Source: ZYF759 sp046297455
GTDB lineage: Bacteria; Pseudomonadota; Alphaproteobacteria; Rhizobiales; Rhizobiaceae
NCBI GenBank assembly: GCA_046297455.1
Contig: JBKBIT010000006.1
Coordinates: 62,001-126,000 of the forward strand
Reading direction: 5' to 3'
DNA: 64,000 nt
Numbering within the stretch: position 1 is the stretch's first letter; each line of letters opens with the position of its first letter. The position numbers and the translations under genes were made by a program. Of this stretch, positions 34,879-43,226 are shown piece after piece. Under the pieces are notes generated by a model, which was not told the DNA's origin, did no database searches, and was given only the letters and a program-made list of their open reading frames with translations.

Positions 34879-35883
34879 GTGTCATCGATCGAGTTAAGCC
34901 GCCTGCCGGCCTACCGGCGCCAAGGAAGCCAGGAGCGTCTGCTCCGTGCCGCGATCTACGCTTTCTGCTCTTTGCCGCGACCAAGTCGACGCGAGATAGC
35001 CCAACTAGACGATCTCGCCTTGCCGCTGATCGAAAAGTCCTCGACGGAGACGCGACGCTATGTGGCAGCCGCCCTGTCGGAATGTGTCGACGTTCCGCTC
35101 GGCGTGGTACGCCGTCTCTGCGATGAACCAGTGGAAGTCTCCGCTCCGTTGCTCATGAAGCGTCGAGAGCTTTGCGACATTGATCTGATTGCGCTGATCG
35201 GCCGCCACGGCATGGCCCATGCACGCGCAATAGGGATGCGACGCGATCTGCACCCGCGCATCGCCAATCTGATTTCGACCCTGGAAAAGATTGATGCAAC
35301 AGCCACAGAAGCTCCAACCAACCCCGGAAAAAAGGGGGAGGAGGTGCGCGCGAAATTGCGCACCATGATGGAGTCCGCGCAGACTGCCGATGCCCCAGCT
35401 CCGCGACAAGACCCGATACAGGACCGAGCCAATGCGCCAGCCCCAGCCCGGTGGCGGGAAAAACCGCATGTCTACGAAAAGCTCCGCTCGGTCGCGCTGA
35501 CCGGCACGCGGCAGCTTTTCGCCCAATGCCTGGCTCAAACCCTACGCCTGACGCCGGCCCAGGGCGATGCACTGACCTCAGAGCAGGGGCGCAACGAGCT
35601 GCCCATCGCGCTGCGATCGCTTGACTTCAGCGCCGAGCAGGCCTTCCTCGTTGCAGCCTGCATTTTTGGCCAGCACTACGCCCATCCCGAGGCTGTCCGT
35701 CAGTTCCTCGATCGCTTCAACGCCATGTCTGCGCAATCCGCCCGGGCAACCGTTCGCGACTGGAAGATGAGCGCCATTCCAGGCTTGGTGGAGAATGATA
35801 TCGAGTGGGAAGATGTCGTCATCCCGCCTGCGGCCAATGAGAGCGCCGACGCACCAGCGGCTGCGCATCTCAAGGCGTCGTAA
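34879..35883 (+). CDS. DUF2336 domain protein
   Basis: 334 aa. The DUF2336 helical repeats are in LPLIEKSSTETRRYVAAALS, VPLGVVRRLCDEPVEVSAPL and IDLIALIGRHGMAHARAIGM. A Pro/Ala linker rich in TDAPAPRQDP separates a second helical domain (EQAFLVAACIFGQHYAHPEA; FLDRFNAMSAQSARATVRDW). Starts at a GTG with no clear Shine-Dalgarno. Members are HEAT-like and sometimes linked to cell-cycle genes. Its stop overlaps the convergent DUF1491 gene by 14 nt. Confidence 0.85.
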   Translation: MSSIELSRLPAYRRQGSQERLLRAAIYAFCSLPRPSRREIAQLDDLALPLIEKSSTETRRYVAAALSECVDVPLGVVRRLCDEPVEVSAPLLMKRRELCDIDLIALIGRHGMAHARAIGMRRDLHPRIANLISTLEKIDATATEAPTNPGKKGEEVRAKLRTMMESAQTADAPAPRQDPIQDRANAPAPARWREKPHVYEKLRSVALTGTRQLFAQCLAQTLRLTPAQGDALTSEQGRNELPIALRSLDFSAEQAFLVAACIFGQHYAHPEAVRQFLDRFNAMSAQSARATVRDWKMSAIPGLVENDIEWEDVVIPPAANESADAPAAAHLKAS

Positions 35884-36217
35884 TCGGCACGACCTCCGCG
35901 ATCAGCCCATCGTCCGCCTCGATCTCGACCAGCCAGAAATCGGGGTCGAACCGGCCCTCCTTCGCCAGGCGTGCGTCCAAAAGGGCCTCGTCCTCGCCCT
36001 CCAGTAACTGTCCGAAACGGCGCTCCTGCGGTCCGGCTTCATCATAAGAAGATTGGGCGGCTGGTCCCAGCAGGCGAAAGCGACCGTCCCGCGACCGAAC
36101 CAAAATGAAGATCGCTCCGGCTTCCTTGGCGCCGCGGCGGCCTATTGCGGCAAAGCCACCGGCATTGAAGATCCGGCGAACGAGCGCTGAAACCCAGAAA
36201 TCCGAAGTGACGCGCAA
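35870..36217 (-). CDS. DUF1491 protein
   Basis: 115 aa. The DUF1491 signature is VTSDFWVSALVRRIFNAGGF, AIGRRGAKEAGAIFILVRS and the C-terminal FDPDFWLVEIEADDGLI. The family is a small alphaproteobacterial alpha/beta protein without assigned role. Confidence 0.88.
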   Translation of the reverse strand: MRVTSDFWVSALVRRIFNAGGFAAIGRRGAKEAGAIFILVRSRDGRFRLLGPAAQSSYDEAGPQERRFGQLLEGEDEALLDARLAKEGRFDPDFWLVEIEADDGLIAEVVPITTP

Positions 36218-36253
36218 ATTTGACCCCGTGTCAGACAGAAGTGCTGCCGACGA

Positions 36254-37021
36254 TCAGTCGGTCAGTCCGATCTCGCGCATCTTGGCATAGGTTTCGCGAT
36301 CTGGCTCCCCCGTCTCCGGCAATCCGAAGAGCGACTGGAACTCCCGGATGGCAGCGCGTGTTCTCGGGCCACTGATACCATCGAGTTGAATGTCGTCGTT
36401 GCCGAAGGCCCTGAGGCCGGCCTGGATCCGCAAGACCAAAGCGTCAGTCCCATCATCGCCCAGCGATGCCGTCTGAACGCTATCGGTCTGGGGTTGGGGC
36501 GGTTCGGCCCGTGAGGGACGCGGCGCAGGAGGCACTGGCACTGTCGGCTCGTCGGCCAATCCCAATTTGGCGACAAGTGTCTCGTCGATCCGACCGGTCA
36601 CTTCAATGCCGATCTTGTCCTGATAGGTCTCTATTGCCTGGCGCGTCATGGGTCCGGCAAGACCATCGATGTCGCCCTCGTACAGGCCGAGTTCTGCCAT
36701 TACCTTCTGAATGTCCGCCACCAGCGGGTCGCCCTGCGGCGTTGACGGTTGGCGTTCGAGACGAATGATGGTTGTCACCTCTGCGTCATCGCTCTCCGTC
36801 CGCGTATCGGCCACTGCCGTCTCGTTCGCTGGTCTCGTATGAGGGGCGACAGGCAGGTGAGCGGTGCGGGTCGACAGGATCGGAGCCTTGTGCGCGTGCG
36901 GCTGATACCAGATGGCGTTCGCCGCCACGAAAGCGAACGTTACCGTCAGCGCCGTGACGCCTCCGGCCAGAAGGCGTCGTCCAGTAAGGGCGCTTTCATG
37001 CGATGCGCCGCGCCGCCTCAT
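36254..37021 (-). CDS. Peptidoglycan-binding domain protein with membrane anchor
   Basis: 255 aa from the ATG at 37021, chosen for its GGAG at six bases; an ATG at 37066 is in frame. An N-terminal membrane segment (LLAGGVTALTVTFAFVAANA) leads to two peptidoglycan_binding_1 repeats: residues about 105-155 (VADIQKVMAELGLYEGDIDG) and 195-255 (VLRIQAGLRAFGNDDIQLDG), joined by a Pro-rich linker. It overlaps the end of the sensor kinase gene by 26 nt and is probably cotranscribed with it, suggesting a link between cell-wall state and the kinase. Confidence 0.86.
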   Translation of the reverse strand: MRRRGASHESALTGRRLLAGGVTALTVTFAFVAANAIWYQPHAHKAPILSTRTAHLPVAPHTRPANETAVADTRTESDDAEVTTIIRLERQPSTPQGDPLVADIQKVMAELGLYEGDIDGLAGPMTRQAIETYQDKIGIEVTGRIDETLVAKLGLADEPTVPVPPAPRPSRAEPPQPQTDSVQTASLGDDGTDALVLRIQAGLRAFGNDDIQLDGISGPRTRAAIREFQSLFGLPETGEPDRETYAKMREIGLTD

Positions 37022-38798
37022 GCCCTTCTCCGATCGCCTTGAGTTCGCCTTTCTCGCCCGAGCCAATGCCTGCTTCCCTGTCGTTGTTCTGTTTCAGTTC
37101 GTTCGATACCGGCAGCGTCACCGTAACCACGGTCCCCTGGCCCGGGGCGCTCTCGATGGACATCGCGCCCTCCTGCAGTTCCACGAGCCCGCGCACAAGG
37201 CAAAGCCCCAAACCAGACCCCTCGAAATTGCGCGTGTAGTCGTTGCTGACCTGGGTGAATGGCTGGCCTACCCTTGCCAGTTCCTCCCGAGACATGCCGA
37301 TACCCGTGTCGGCAACGCTGATACGCAAATGGCCCTGGTCGAGGCAGGCCTCCAACGAGACCTTTCCGCCCTGGGGCGTGAACTTGATGGCGTTGGACAG
37401 AAGGTTGATGAGTATCTGCTGGATCGCCCGTTGGTCTCCGCAGACCTCTCCGATGCCTGCGGACACGCTGCTCGACAAATTCAGTCCCTTGCTGGCGGCC
37501 TGGGGCTCCAGGAGTGAGAGACCGAGCGTGGCTGTCGTCGCGAAATCGAACGGCTCCGGATGCAGTTGATAGGCGCCGGCCTCGATCTTCGAGACGTCCA
37601 GGATGGAATTGACGACCGAAAGCAGATGGCGGCCAGCATCGCGGATGAGGCCGACATGCTCCTTCTGCTTGGTGTCCAGGGGACCGGAGACCGCCTCGTG
37701 AAGCATCATCTCGGAGAACCCGATGATTGCATTCAGCGGGGTCCGCAGTTCATGGCTCACGGTTGCCAGAAAGCGGGTCTTTGTCATCTCGGTCGATCCC
37801 GCGACTTCTTCCGCCTTCTCCAGCTCGTTGCGCAAATGTGCAACTGCATCTGCCGGCCGAAGAATGGCAATGGCACAGCCATCGGCCACAGTGCCTGGCA
37901 TTATCTCCAGTTCGAAAAGCCGATTGACGCCAGCAGGGCTCTCTCCATCCCGACCGGGCACACGAAGAGTTACCTCGAGCAGGCGCGCGGACCCTCCCTG
38001 CGAGCACTCCGAGATGGCGCAGCGATAGGCGACACGGTCCGGGATACGCAGCCGTTCGAACAGGCCTCGTCCTTCGACGAGTTCCGGAGCCAGTCCGAGC
38101 ACGTTTTCGGCCTGGACTGAAGCATCCACCACGTCGCCGTTGGGAGCGATGCGAAGAAGTGCACCGCGCATGTTCTGCATCACAGCCAGCCCCAGACGCG
38201 CGGCTTCGCCAGCACCCGCCTGAGACCGAACGGAAGACATGCGCAGGACAAGTGTCGCGACATAGACAAGCGGCGCCAGCCATTGCCAGGCCGAGACTTC
38301 GACGAGAGCCGTCCCCTGAAGAGCCGCTACCGGTATCTGCAGGGTCAAGGCGGCAAGGGCCGCCACCGATCCCCAAACCAGGGCAATCCGGCTTCTGCCG
38401 ATGCGATAGGCCTCCAGTGGCAGGGCGACAAGAAGTGCAGCCAATGGCGACGCAAGGCCGCCGCCTGTCGCGATCAACAGACCCCCGGCCATACTGCCCG
38501 CGACAAGGGCGATACCTGCCGCAATGTTGCCTCTACCTGTGGCTGCGATGAAGAGCGCTATCGACAGGCTGATGGCAAAGACCAGGCAAATGCCCACAAG
38601 CATTGCCACGGCGCTTTGTTCGGTGGTCGCGGTAATGCCGGCGAGCGTGATCAGGAAGGGCGAGGCCAGAACCACGCCGACAAGCCGGGACAGCCTGTCC
38701 CGCTCGCCTGGATCGGCAACAGTGACGGGCACGAAGAGGTCGAAGCCGGCGCGAATGGCCTGCTCCAGTTCGCTTCGTTTTTGGTTCGCCAGGATCAA
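36996..38798 (-). CDS. Membrane sensor histidine kinase with PAS domain
   Basis: About 600 aa from the TTG at 38798 (LILANQKRSELEQAIRAG); the frame stays open for 85 further codons upstream but those read unlike coding sequence, so the start is uncertain. Six membrane segments occur at residues about 35-165 (SPFLITLAGITATTEQSAVA and following). A PAS-like region (NMRGALLRIAPNGDVVDASV) precedes the His-kinase core with FLATVSHELRTPLNAIIGFS, N box ILINLLSNAIKFTPQGG, G1 VADTGIGMSREEL and G2 GSGLGLCLV. The phospho-acceptor region resembles the PleC/PdhS-type kinases of Rhizobiales. Confidence 0.85.
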   Translation of the reverse strand: MILANQKRSELEQAIRAGFDLFVPVTVADPGERDRLSRLVGVVLASPFLITLAGITATTEQSAVAMLVGICLVFAISLSIALFIAATGRGNIAAGIALVAGSMAGGLLIATGGGLASPLAALLVALPLEAYRIGRSRIALVWGSVAALAALTLQIPVAALQGTALVEVSAWQWLAPLVYVATLVLRMSSVRSQAGAGEAARLGLAVMQNMRGALLRIAPNGDVVDASVQAENVLGLAPELVEGRGLFERLRIPDRVAYRCAISECSQGGSARLLEVTLRVPGRDGESPAGVNRLFELEIMPGTVADGCAIAILRPADAVAHLRNELEKAEEVAGSTEMTKTRFLATVSHELRTPLNAIIGFSEMMLHEAVSGPLDTKQKEHVGLIRDAGRHLLSVVNSILDVSKIEAGAYQLHPEPFDFATTATLGLSLLEPQAASKGLNLSSSVSAGIGEVCGDQRAIQQILINLLSNAIKFTPQGGKVSLEACLDQGHLRISVADTGIGMSREELARVGQPFTQVSNDYTRNFEGSGLGLCLVRGLVELQEGAMSIESAPGQGTVVTVTLPVSNELKQNNDREAGIGSGEKGELKAIGEGHEAARRIA

Positions 38799-39233
38799 CG
38801 CAACGTACTCGTACGCGGGGGTCCGCTTCGCGGATGGATTTGCTTGATCCCCAGACTCGCATCCAGCGTTTAAGGAATGGATAAGGCAGGCCTGATCGAG
38901 CCCCCTAAAGGTCACAGGTGGCGCTGCAAGGCGACATATCGGACGGCATGGTAAACGCTTTCTAGAGCCGACCAGAACGCCTCCCCTGACGGGTCCGAAA
39001 TCGGACGTGAACCCGAATAACTCTTTTATTTCAATTATTTCATCCGCTCTCAAACTGCACGACAGGTATTTTCAATTCGAGACAAATTCGAAGAATTCAA
39101 ACTCTAGCTGGTTTTGAATCAAAGTCTGCCGTCCCGGGAAGCCGGCCATTTGCGGATCGCAGCCATGCTTTGCGCGTTGGTCTGGCGGACTTTGGGGAAA
39201 TGCGTTCGAGTCCGCGGGAAAAGAGGGAAAGAA
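38799..39233. other. Intergenic region between divergent kinase and DUF5330 genes
   Basis: About 435 nt with lower GC near 39000-39110 and A/T-rich tracts (TTTTATTTCAATTATTTC at 39023-39040) typical of divergent promoters. No additional gene or repeat is supported. Confidence 0.55.
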
Positions 39234-39593
39234 ATGGGCTTCCTGATCCGTACGGCATTCTGGTTCTCGCTGGTGCTGCTCGTCATACCGTTCGATGTTT
39301 CCGACGGAAGAGGAGACATTGAAACCGTGGGGCCTTTCCAGGCCTTCTTTGCCGCCAAAGATGCCGTCAGCGACATTGCGGGCATGTGCGAGCGCAAACC
39401 CGATGTCTGCGAGACCGGGCGTTCGGCAATCCAGACCATCGGGCTCAAGGCTCGCGAGGGCGCCCGTATCGCCATGGCATGGATCGAGCAAGATCAGCTC
39501 CGCCCGGAGCAGCCCGATCAGACCATCATGACGGGCTCGATCGATCATGAGCGCGACGGCGCGCTCGAAGCCGAGAGTCTTGGCGGATCCTGA
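39234..39593 (+). CDS. DUF5330 protein
   Basis: 119 aa, ATG at 39234 preceded by AGAGGGAAAGAA. A short hydrophobic N-terminus (RTAFWFSLVLLVIPFDVS) is followed by the conserved region AAKDAVSDIAGMCERKPDVC, with two cysteines, and RSAIQTIGLKAREGARIAM. This is a Rhizobiales-restricted small envelope protein. It precedes sufE. Confidence 0.86.
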   Translation: MGFLIRTAFWFSLVLLVIPFDVSDGRGDIETVGPFQAFFAAKDAVSDIAGMCERKPDVCETGRSAIQTIGLKAREGARIAMAWIEQDQLRPEQPDQTIMTGSIDHERDGALEAESLGGS

Positions 39594-39675
39594 ACCGGCT
39601 GCGACCTCAAAACCCGCAATCCCTCCCGGAATATGGGTGACGCAAGGCCTTGGGTTGCCTATATGCTGCTTCACC

Positions 39676-40113
39676 ATGACGGCCACCATCGACACTATCC
39701 GCGACGACTTCTCCTTTCTCGATGATTGGGAGGACCGCTATCGCTATGTCATCGAGCTCGGCAACGGGCTGGCGCCCTACCCCGAGGAGTACCGTGACAA
39801 CACGCACAAGGTGCAGGGCTGCGTGAGCCAGGTCTGGCTGCGCCCGACGCGTGGAGAAGGCCCAGACCCGGTTATCGAATTCCTGGGCGATTCCGACGCT
39901 CATATCGTCCGCGGCCTGGTGGCGATCATGATCGCCTTCTATTCCGGCCGCCGCGCAAGCGAGATTGCCAGCGCAGATGCCGAGAACCTGTTGCGTGACC
40001 TCGGTCTCGACGAGCACCTGACCCCGCAAAGGGCGAACGGGCTGCGCTCCATGATCGCCCGTATCCGCCGCGAGGCCGAGACTGCACTGGGTGAAACCGT
40101 TAGCGGCTCATGA
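39676..40113 (+). CDS. sufE: SufE, cysteine desulphurase sulphur acceptor
   Basis: 145 aa. The signature has the catalytic Cys in THKVQGCVSQVWL with GNGLAPYPEEYRDN upstream and HLTPQRANGLRSMI near the C-terminus. SufE takes persulphide from SufS and hands it to SufB during Fe-S assembly. The sufBCDS genes are not in the window. Its stop overlaps the convergent DUF6456 gene by six bases. Confidence 0.95.
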   Translation: MTATIDTIRDDFSFLDDWEDRYRYVIELGNGLAPYPEEYRDNTHKVQGCVSQVWLRPTRGEGPDPVIEFLGDSDAHIVRGLVAIMIAFYSGRRASEIASADAENLLRDLGLDEHLTPQRANGLRSMIARIRREAETALGETVSGS

Positions 40114-40923
40114 CGTCTCGGGGCCTGACATTGTGGGGCGGAAGCCCGGCGCGCCCCAATGGAAGGCCCGCCTGCCCCTGGCATGCTGCGGACGGTAGTG
40201 CCGGTCGAGTGCAGCCAGCGCGCTCTTCAGCATGATTTTGGCGGAGCGCGACGGCCACCCCCTTTCGGCTTCCACCTGCTGCAGTCCCTTCAGGAAACAG
40301 CATATGTCGACGAGGATGCCCGCAAGTTCGGGGCCGACGGTTTCGATCGCCTTTTCTACTCTGATGCGGGCCGCCAGCACGGCTTCGGGAAAATCGAGTT
40401 GTCCATCCCCAATGCCTGCATGGCGGCTCCCGCCAATCGGTCGTTCCCAGTTGATGCCAAGCCGAGGCATCAGACAGGCGCGTTCATAGTCGCGGCGCAG
40501 CCGCTCGCCCGCGGCGCACTCGTCTGCAGACAGGAAGCGGCGACCGTTGCGGTCGCGGCGGCTTGCGAGCAGGCTCAAGGGGGACTCCGCCAGGTTGATT
40601 GTCACCTTGTCGGGCCCCTGTGGTCCCGCAATGGTCGCTGCGACAGGTTCCCGGGCGCTGACAGCCAAGGCATCCGCCACCGCCTCCTGTTTGGACTGGC
40701 TCAAATCGTTCAACCGAAAATTGCGCTCGGCATCGACGGCAACCAGGCCCGAACTGATGGCTTTTGCCAACAGAGTTCGTTCCACCGCAATCGTTCCACG
40801 GGATCCGCCGTCGAGAAGCATCAACCCGGGCTTCCCTGCATCCATTACACTGGCGTTCCCTGCCCGCAGGAAGCGTAGCAGCCGGGCTGCATCAGGGGAT
40901 ATCGGCATTGCCGTAAGTCCCAT
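40108..40923 (-). CDS. gafZ: DUF6456 protein, GafZ-like half of the split GTA activator
   Basis: 271 aa. The N-terminal third (MPISPDAARLLRFLRAGNAS) has the winged/regulator-like start of the family. The DUF6456 core covers about residues 110-245: ESPLSLLASRRDRNGRRFLS, DECAAGERLRRDYERACLMP and ILVDICCFLKGLQQVEAERG followed by SAKIMLKSALAALDRHY. In Rhodobacter GafA this region contacts RNA polymerase; in Caulobacter it is the separate GafZ. Shine-Dalgarno AGGGAG is eight bases before the ATG. The gene follows gafY-like by 46 nt on the same strand. Confidence 0.85.
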   Translation of the reverse strand: MGLTAMPISPDAARLLRFLRAGNASVMDAGKPGLMLLDGGSRGTIAVERTLLAKAISSGLVAVDAERNFRLNDLSQSKQEAVADALAVSAREPVAATIAGPQGPDKVTINLAESPLSLLASRRDRNGRRFLSADECAAGERLRRDYERACLMPRLGINWERPIGGSRHAGIGDGQLDFPEAVLAARIRVEKAIETVGPELAGILVDICCFLKGLQQVEAERGWPSRSAKIMLKSALAALDRHYRPQHARGRRAFHWGAPGFRPTMSGPETS

Positions 40924-40969
40924 TCAGTATTCTCCCTAGAAATATAAGAATTGGACACGCTCCTGCCGC

Positions 40970-41398
40970 TCAGGGCGTGGGGAATGCAGCCTTGATGACC
41001 CTCTCGACCGTAGCCACGACCCGGTCGAATTCGATGTCGTCACGCAGGTCCTCGATCAGGTGACAGGCATGCAGCACCGTGGTCCTTTCTCGGGCAAAGC
41101 CCCAGCCCACTTCTGCCATCGAGAGTTGCAGAACGACGTGGGTGACATACATCGCGATCTGTCTTGCACGCGCGATATCCGACGTCGAACGCCCCGTGCG
41201 GCGCAACTCACGACCGGGAAGGTCAAATAGCGCCGCGACAATGTCGATCACCGCATCGCACCGCGCCACGATGGCTTCTCGTTTCTTGGAAGCTGATCGA
41301 CCGAGCCTGTCACCCGCGGCGCGGGAAGATGTCTCCAATCGCTCCGGCTGCCGCTCAAGATCGACCTTCTCCTGTCTGGACATCGCCTGAATGGACAC
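40970..41398 (-). CDS. gafY: DnaA domain IV-like helix-turn-helix protein, GafY-like half of the split GTA activator
   Basis: 142 aa from a GTG at 41398 with AAGGAG six bases upstream. Residues 48-140 form a DnaA-C-terminal-like DNA-binding fold: IVAALFDLPGRELRRTGRST, ARQIAMYVTHVVLQLSMAEV and ARERTTVLHACHLIEDLRD, the last corresponding to the DnaA signature (D-H-T-T-V-x-H-A) with R-x-R-T-T-V-L-H-A. No AAA+ ATPase is present, so it is not DnaA itself. With the next gene it reproduces the Caulobacter gafYZ operon, which activates GTA genes. Confidence 0.83.
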   Translation of the reverse strand: MSIQAMSRQEKVDLERQPERLETSSRAAGDRLGRSASKKREAIVARCDAVIDIVAALFDLPGRELRRTGRSTSDIARARQIAMYVTHVVLQLSMAEVGWGFARERTTVLHACHLIEDLRDDIEFDRVVATVERVIKAAFPTP

Positions 41399-41417
41399 GA
41401 CCCGCTCCTTCTCCCGG

Positions 41418-41460
41418 TATAGGAATTATTTCTTATATCGGGATGCGGCAAGGGTGTGAA
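41418..41460 (-). promoter_or_regulatory. gafYZ promoter with overlapping dyad operator
   Basis: Leftward -35 TTCACA (41460-41455), 17-base spacer, -10 TATAAG (41437-41432). A 20-bp imperfect dyad TATAGGAATTATTTCTTATA (41418-41437, eight of ten pairs matched) covers the -10 and start point, the classic site for a repressor. The nine bases ATATAAGAA in it recur at 40942-40950 just upstream of the gafZ start, in the opposite orientation. Leader to the GTG is only about 25 nt. Confidence 0.55.
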
Positions 41461-41581
41461 CAAATAAAGAACTATTTTTGCGTGCGTTGAATGCTAGGGC
41501 ATTGTTATTAAATGATTTTTCCGGTCTCTCTTGATTGCCGGCGTCGGAATTTATCCCCACCTCAGCGCGATGGGCGACGCT

Positions 41582-41600
41582 CCTGTGACATGGTCACAGG
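41582..41600 (+). promoter_or_regulatory. Perfect 8-bp inverted repeat overlapping a Shine-Dalgarno site
   Basis: CCTGTGACATGGTCACAGG is a perfect dyad with a three-base centre. As RNA it would make an 8-bp stem with a tiny loop whose 3' arm contains ACAGG of the ACAGGAG Shine-Dalgarno for the 41609 start. It could act as a DNA operator or as an RNA element that hides the ribosome site. Confidence 0.6.
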
Positions 41601-41608
41601 AGAATGCG

Positions 41609-41902
41609 ATGAGAGGACTTCGAGACGAAGCCAGACATTTCACGGCAGAGAGGCGCGAAGAAAGACGCGGTGCGGCACGCCTGGTCGCTTTTCGGCTGGC
41701 CACGGGTCTGGATCTAGCAGCGGCACTCGCAGCACGGTCGGGAGAACGCCGGCTGACAATCTTGCGCGTACGCAGGTTGCTCGAACGCGAACGCTTGCGC
41801 GGTGCTGCCAGGCATTGGAGCTACGATATCAACCGCCATATCGCGCTGAAGGAAGCGCTGGACGCATTGTGTCGGGCGGAAGCTACCGGACTATCAACCT
41901 GA
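41609..41902 (+). CDS. Hypothetical Arg-rich helical protein divergent from gafYZ
   Basis: 97 aa when started at the ATG at 41609, which has AGGAG six bases upstream; in-frame starts at 41531 and 41570 lack one. The sequence is helical and very Arg/Ala/Glu-rich (RREERRGAARLVAFRLATGL; AARSGERRLTILRVRRLLER; RHWSYDINRHIALKEALDAL). No family is recognised. It ends 71 nt before the mucR stop (convergent). Confidence 0.6.
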   Translation: MRGLRDEARHFTAERREERRGAARLVAFRLATGLDLAAALAARSGERRLTILRVRRLLERERLRGAARHWSYDINRHIALKEALDALCRAEATGLST

Positions 41903-41972
41903 AACCGTACAAAAGAAAGCGGCGCCGCAAGGGCGCCGCAACGATACGCTCAGGTACGACTTGGGAGGAAAC

Positions 41973-42395
41973 TCAGCCCTTCGGCTTTCGCCCCAGGCCC
42001 ATCTTCTTGGCCAGTCGCGAACGGGCGGCCGCATAGTTCGGCGCCACCATCGGGTAATTGCTGTCCAGACCCCACTTCTCACGATACTGTTCCGGCGTCA
42101 GGCCGTAATGCGTCATGAGATGGCGCTTGAGCGATTTGAACTTCTTCCCGTCCTCGAGACAGATGATGTAGTCGTCGGTGACGGAGCGCTTCGGATTGAC
42201 GGCTGGCTTCGGCTTGTCTGCTGGCGGCACGTCCCCGACCATTCCAACCTTGCCAAGCGCGGCATGCACATCGGAGATCAAGTTCGGCAGTTCACCCACC
42301 GGCACGGGGTTGTTGCTCACATATGCAGCTACAACATCGGCCGTCAGTTCGATGAGCATTTCCTTGTTGTGCGCGTTATTTTCGACAATTTCCAT
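41973..42395 (-). CDS. mucR: MucR/Ros-family transcriptional regulator
   Basis: 140 aa. The MucR core is YIICLEDGKKFKSLKRHLMT followed by HYGLTPEQYREKWGLDSNYP and MVAPNYAAARSRLAKKMGLG. The zinc-finger motif is the one-Cys variant of this family. MucR proteins oligomerise and silence AT-rich promoters, controlling exopolysaccharide, motility and cell-cycle genes. It lies 1.0 kb upstream of the gafYZ operon on the same strand, separated by a convergent small gene. Confidence 0.94.
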   Translation of the reverse strand: MEIVENNAHNKEMLIELTADVVAAYVSNNPVPVGELPNLISDVHAALGKVGMVGDVPPADKPKPAVNPKRSVTDDYIICLEDGKKFKSLKRHLMTHYGLTPEQYREKWGLDSNYPMVAPNYAAARSRLAKKMGLGRKPKG

Positions 42396-43226
42396 TTCTT
42401 ATAATCCCAGCGGTTATGGCTGCTTACAAATTCGGTGCATTACGATACGGCATGCACGGCAGCGCAGTGCGTTCCGAATCGGATTTTCCATATGATCTAG
42501 TTTGACTGTGAATCAAGTCAATCGTTGTCCTGCTTTTTCGAAACAAATAAAATATCAGCTATCAAAAGATGCTTTGGCTCGCATTCTGTTACATGACGAA
42601 ACCAAACACCCGTTCATCAACGCATACTAGCCCAAGTTTCCCGATCCAACAATTGTTGTTTTTCTCCAGATGTCGCATGGCTGCAGGGTTTTCAAGCGCG
42701 GACGCCCGTATAACCTCCGGTTGCATTTGGCACAACCGACAATTCCTCTTCCCCTTCGGCATATCCCAGCACAGATTGATCCGGTCACGCGAGTAGGCTT
42801 CACCAACATGTTACAGACCGCGCCCTCGGCAAAACATATGCCTTGGAGCGCTATACCGGCGACCGGCGGGCTCTTGCCCGATACGGGCCATGTCAATTTG
42901 TCACAACCTTCGAACTGCTGCTGAGGGCGGCCGCACCGGAACGTCCGCCATCGGTGTATGTCATTCAAGACTGTCAGCAAGAATCGGCCGCAAGTGCACG
43001 ATCATCCCGCGCCAACGCCATGCAAGTGCGCCTGCCTCCACGACCTGCTACGCGCCAAGGGTGCGGCAAATCTTCCGGTGAAGTCCTTTCCTGTTTTCGT
43101 TGACGCTGCTACCTTCCTTCGCTAATCCACCGCCACGTCGGAACCAACTGCCGCGCCAGCGGACGGGCCCGTTCGCAGGTTCAGGCCCGGTGAACGCAAC
43201 GAACCAAACCGTCAGGGGAGTGCCGA
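42396..43226. other. Long intergenic region upstream of mucR and the antiporter operon
   Basis: About 830 nt. The first 270 nt are AT-rich for this genome (for example AAACAAATAAAATATCAGCT at 42541-42560), fitting a MucR-autoregulated promoter. From 42700 to 43100 there are open frames on both strands without recognisable domains or start signals (for example a minus-strand 117-codon frame at 42627-42980); they could be decayed coding DNA. No RNA gene is recognised. Promoters for mucR (leftward) and mnhE (rightward) must lie here. Confidence 0.5.

Noticed and set aside
40970..41398. Chromosomal DnaA gene fragment
   Set aside because: Only the domain IV fold is present, with its own start and Shine-Dalgarno and coupling to a DUF6456 gene, which argues for a dedicated regulator rather than a truncated dnaA.
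42627..43103. Open frames on both strands between mucR and the antiporter operon
   Set aside because: No recognisable motif, no ribosome-binding site and no conservation evidence. Possible decayed coding DNA only.
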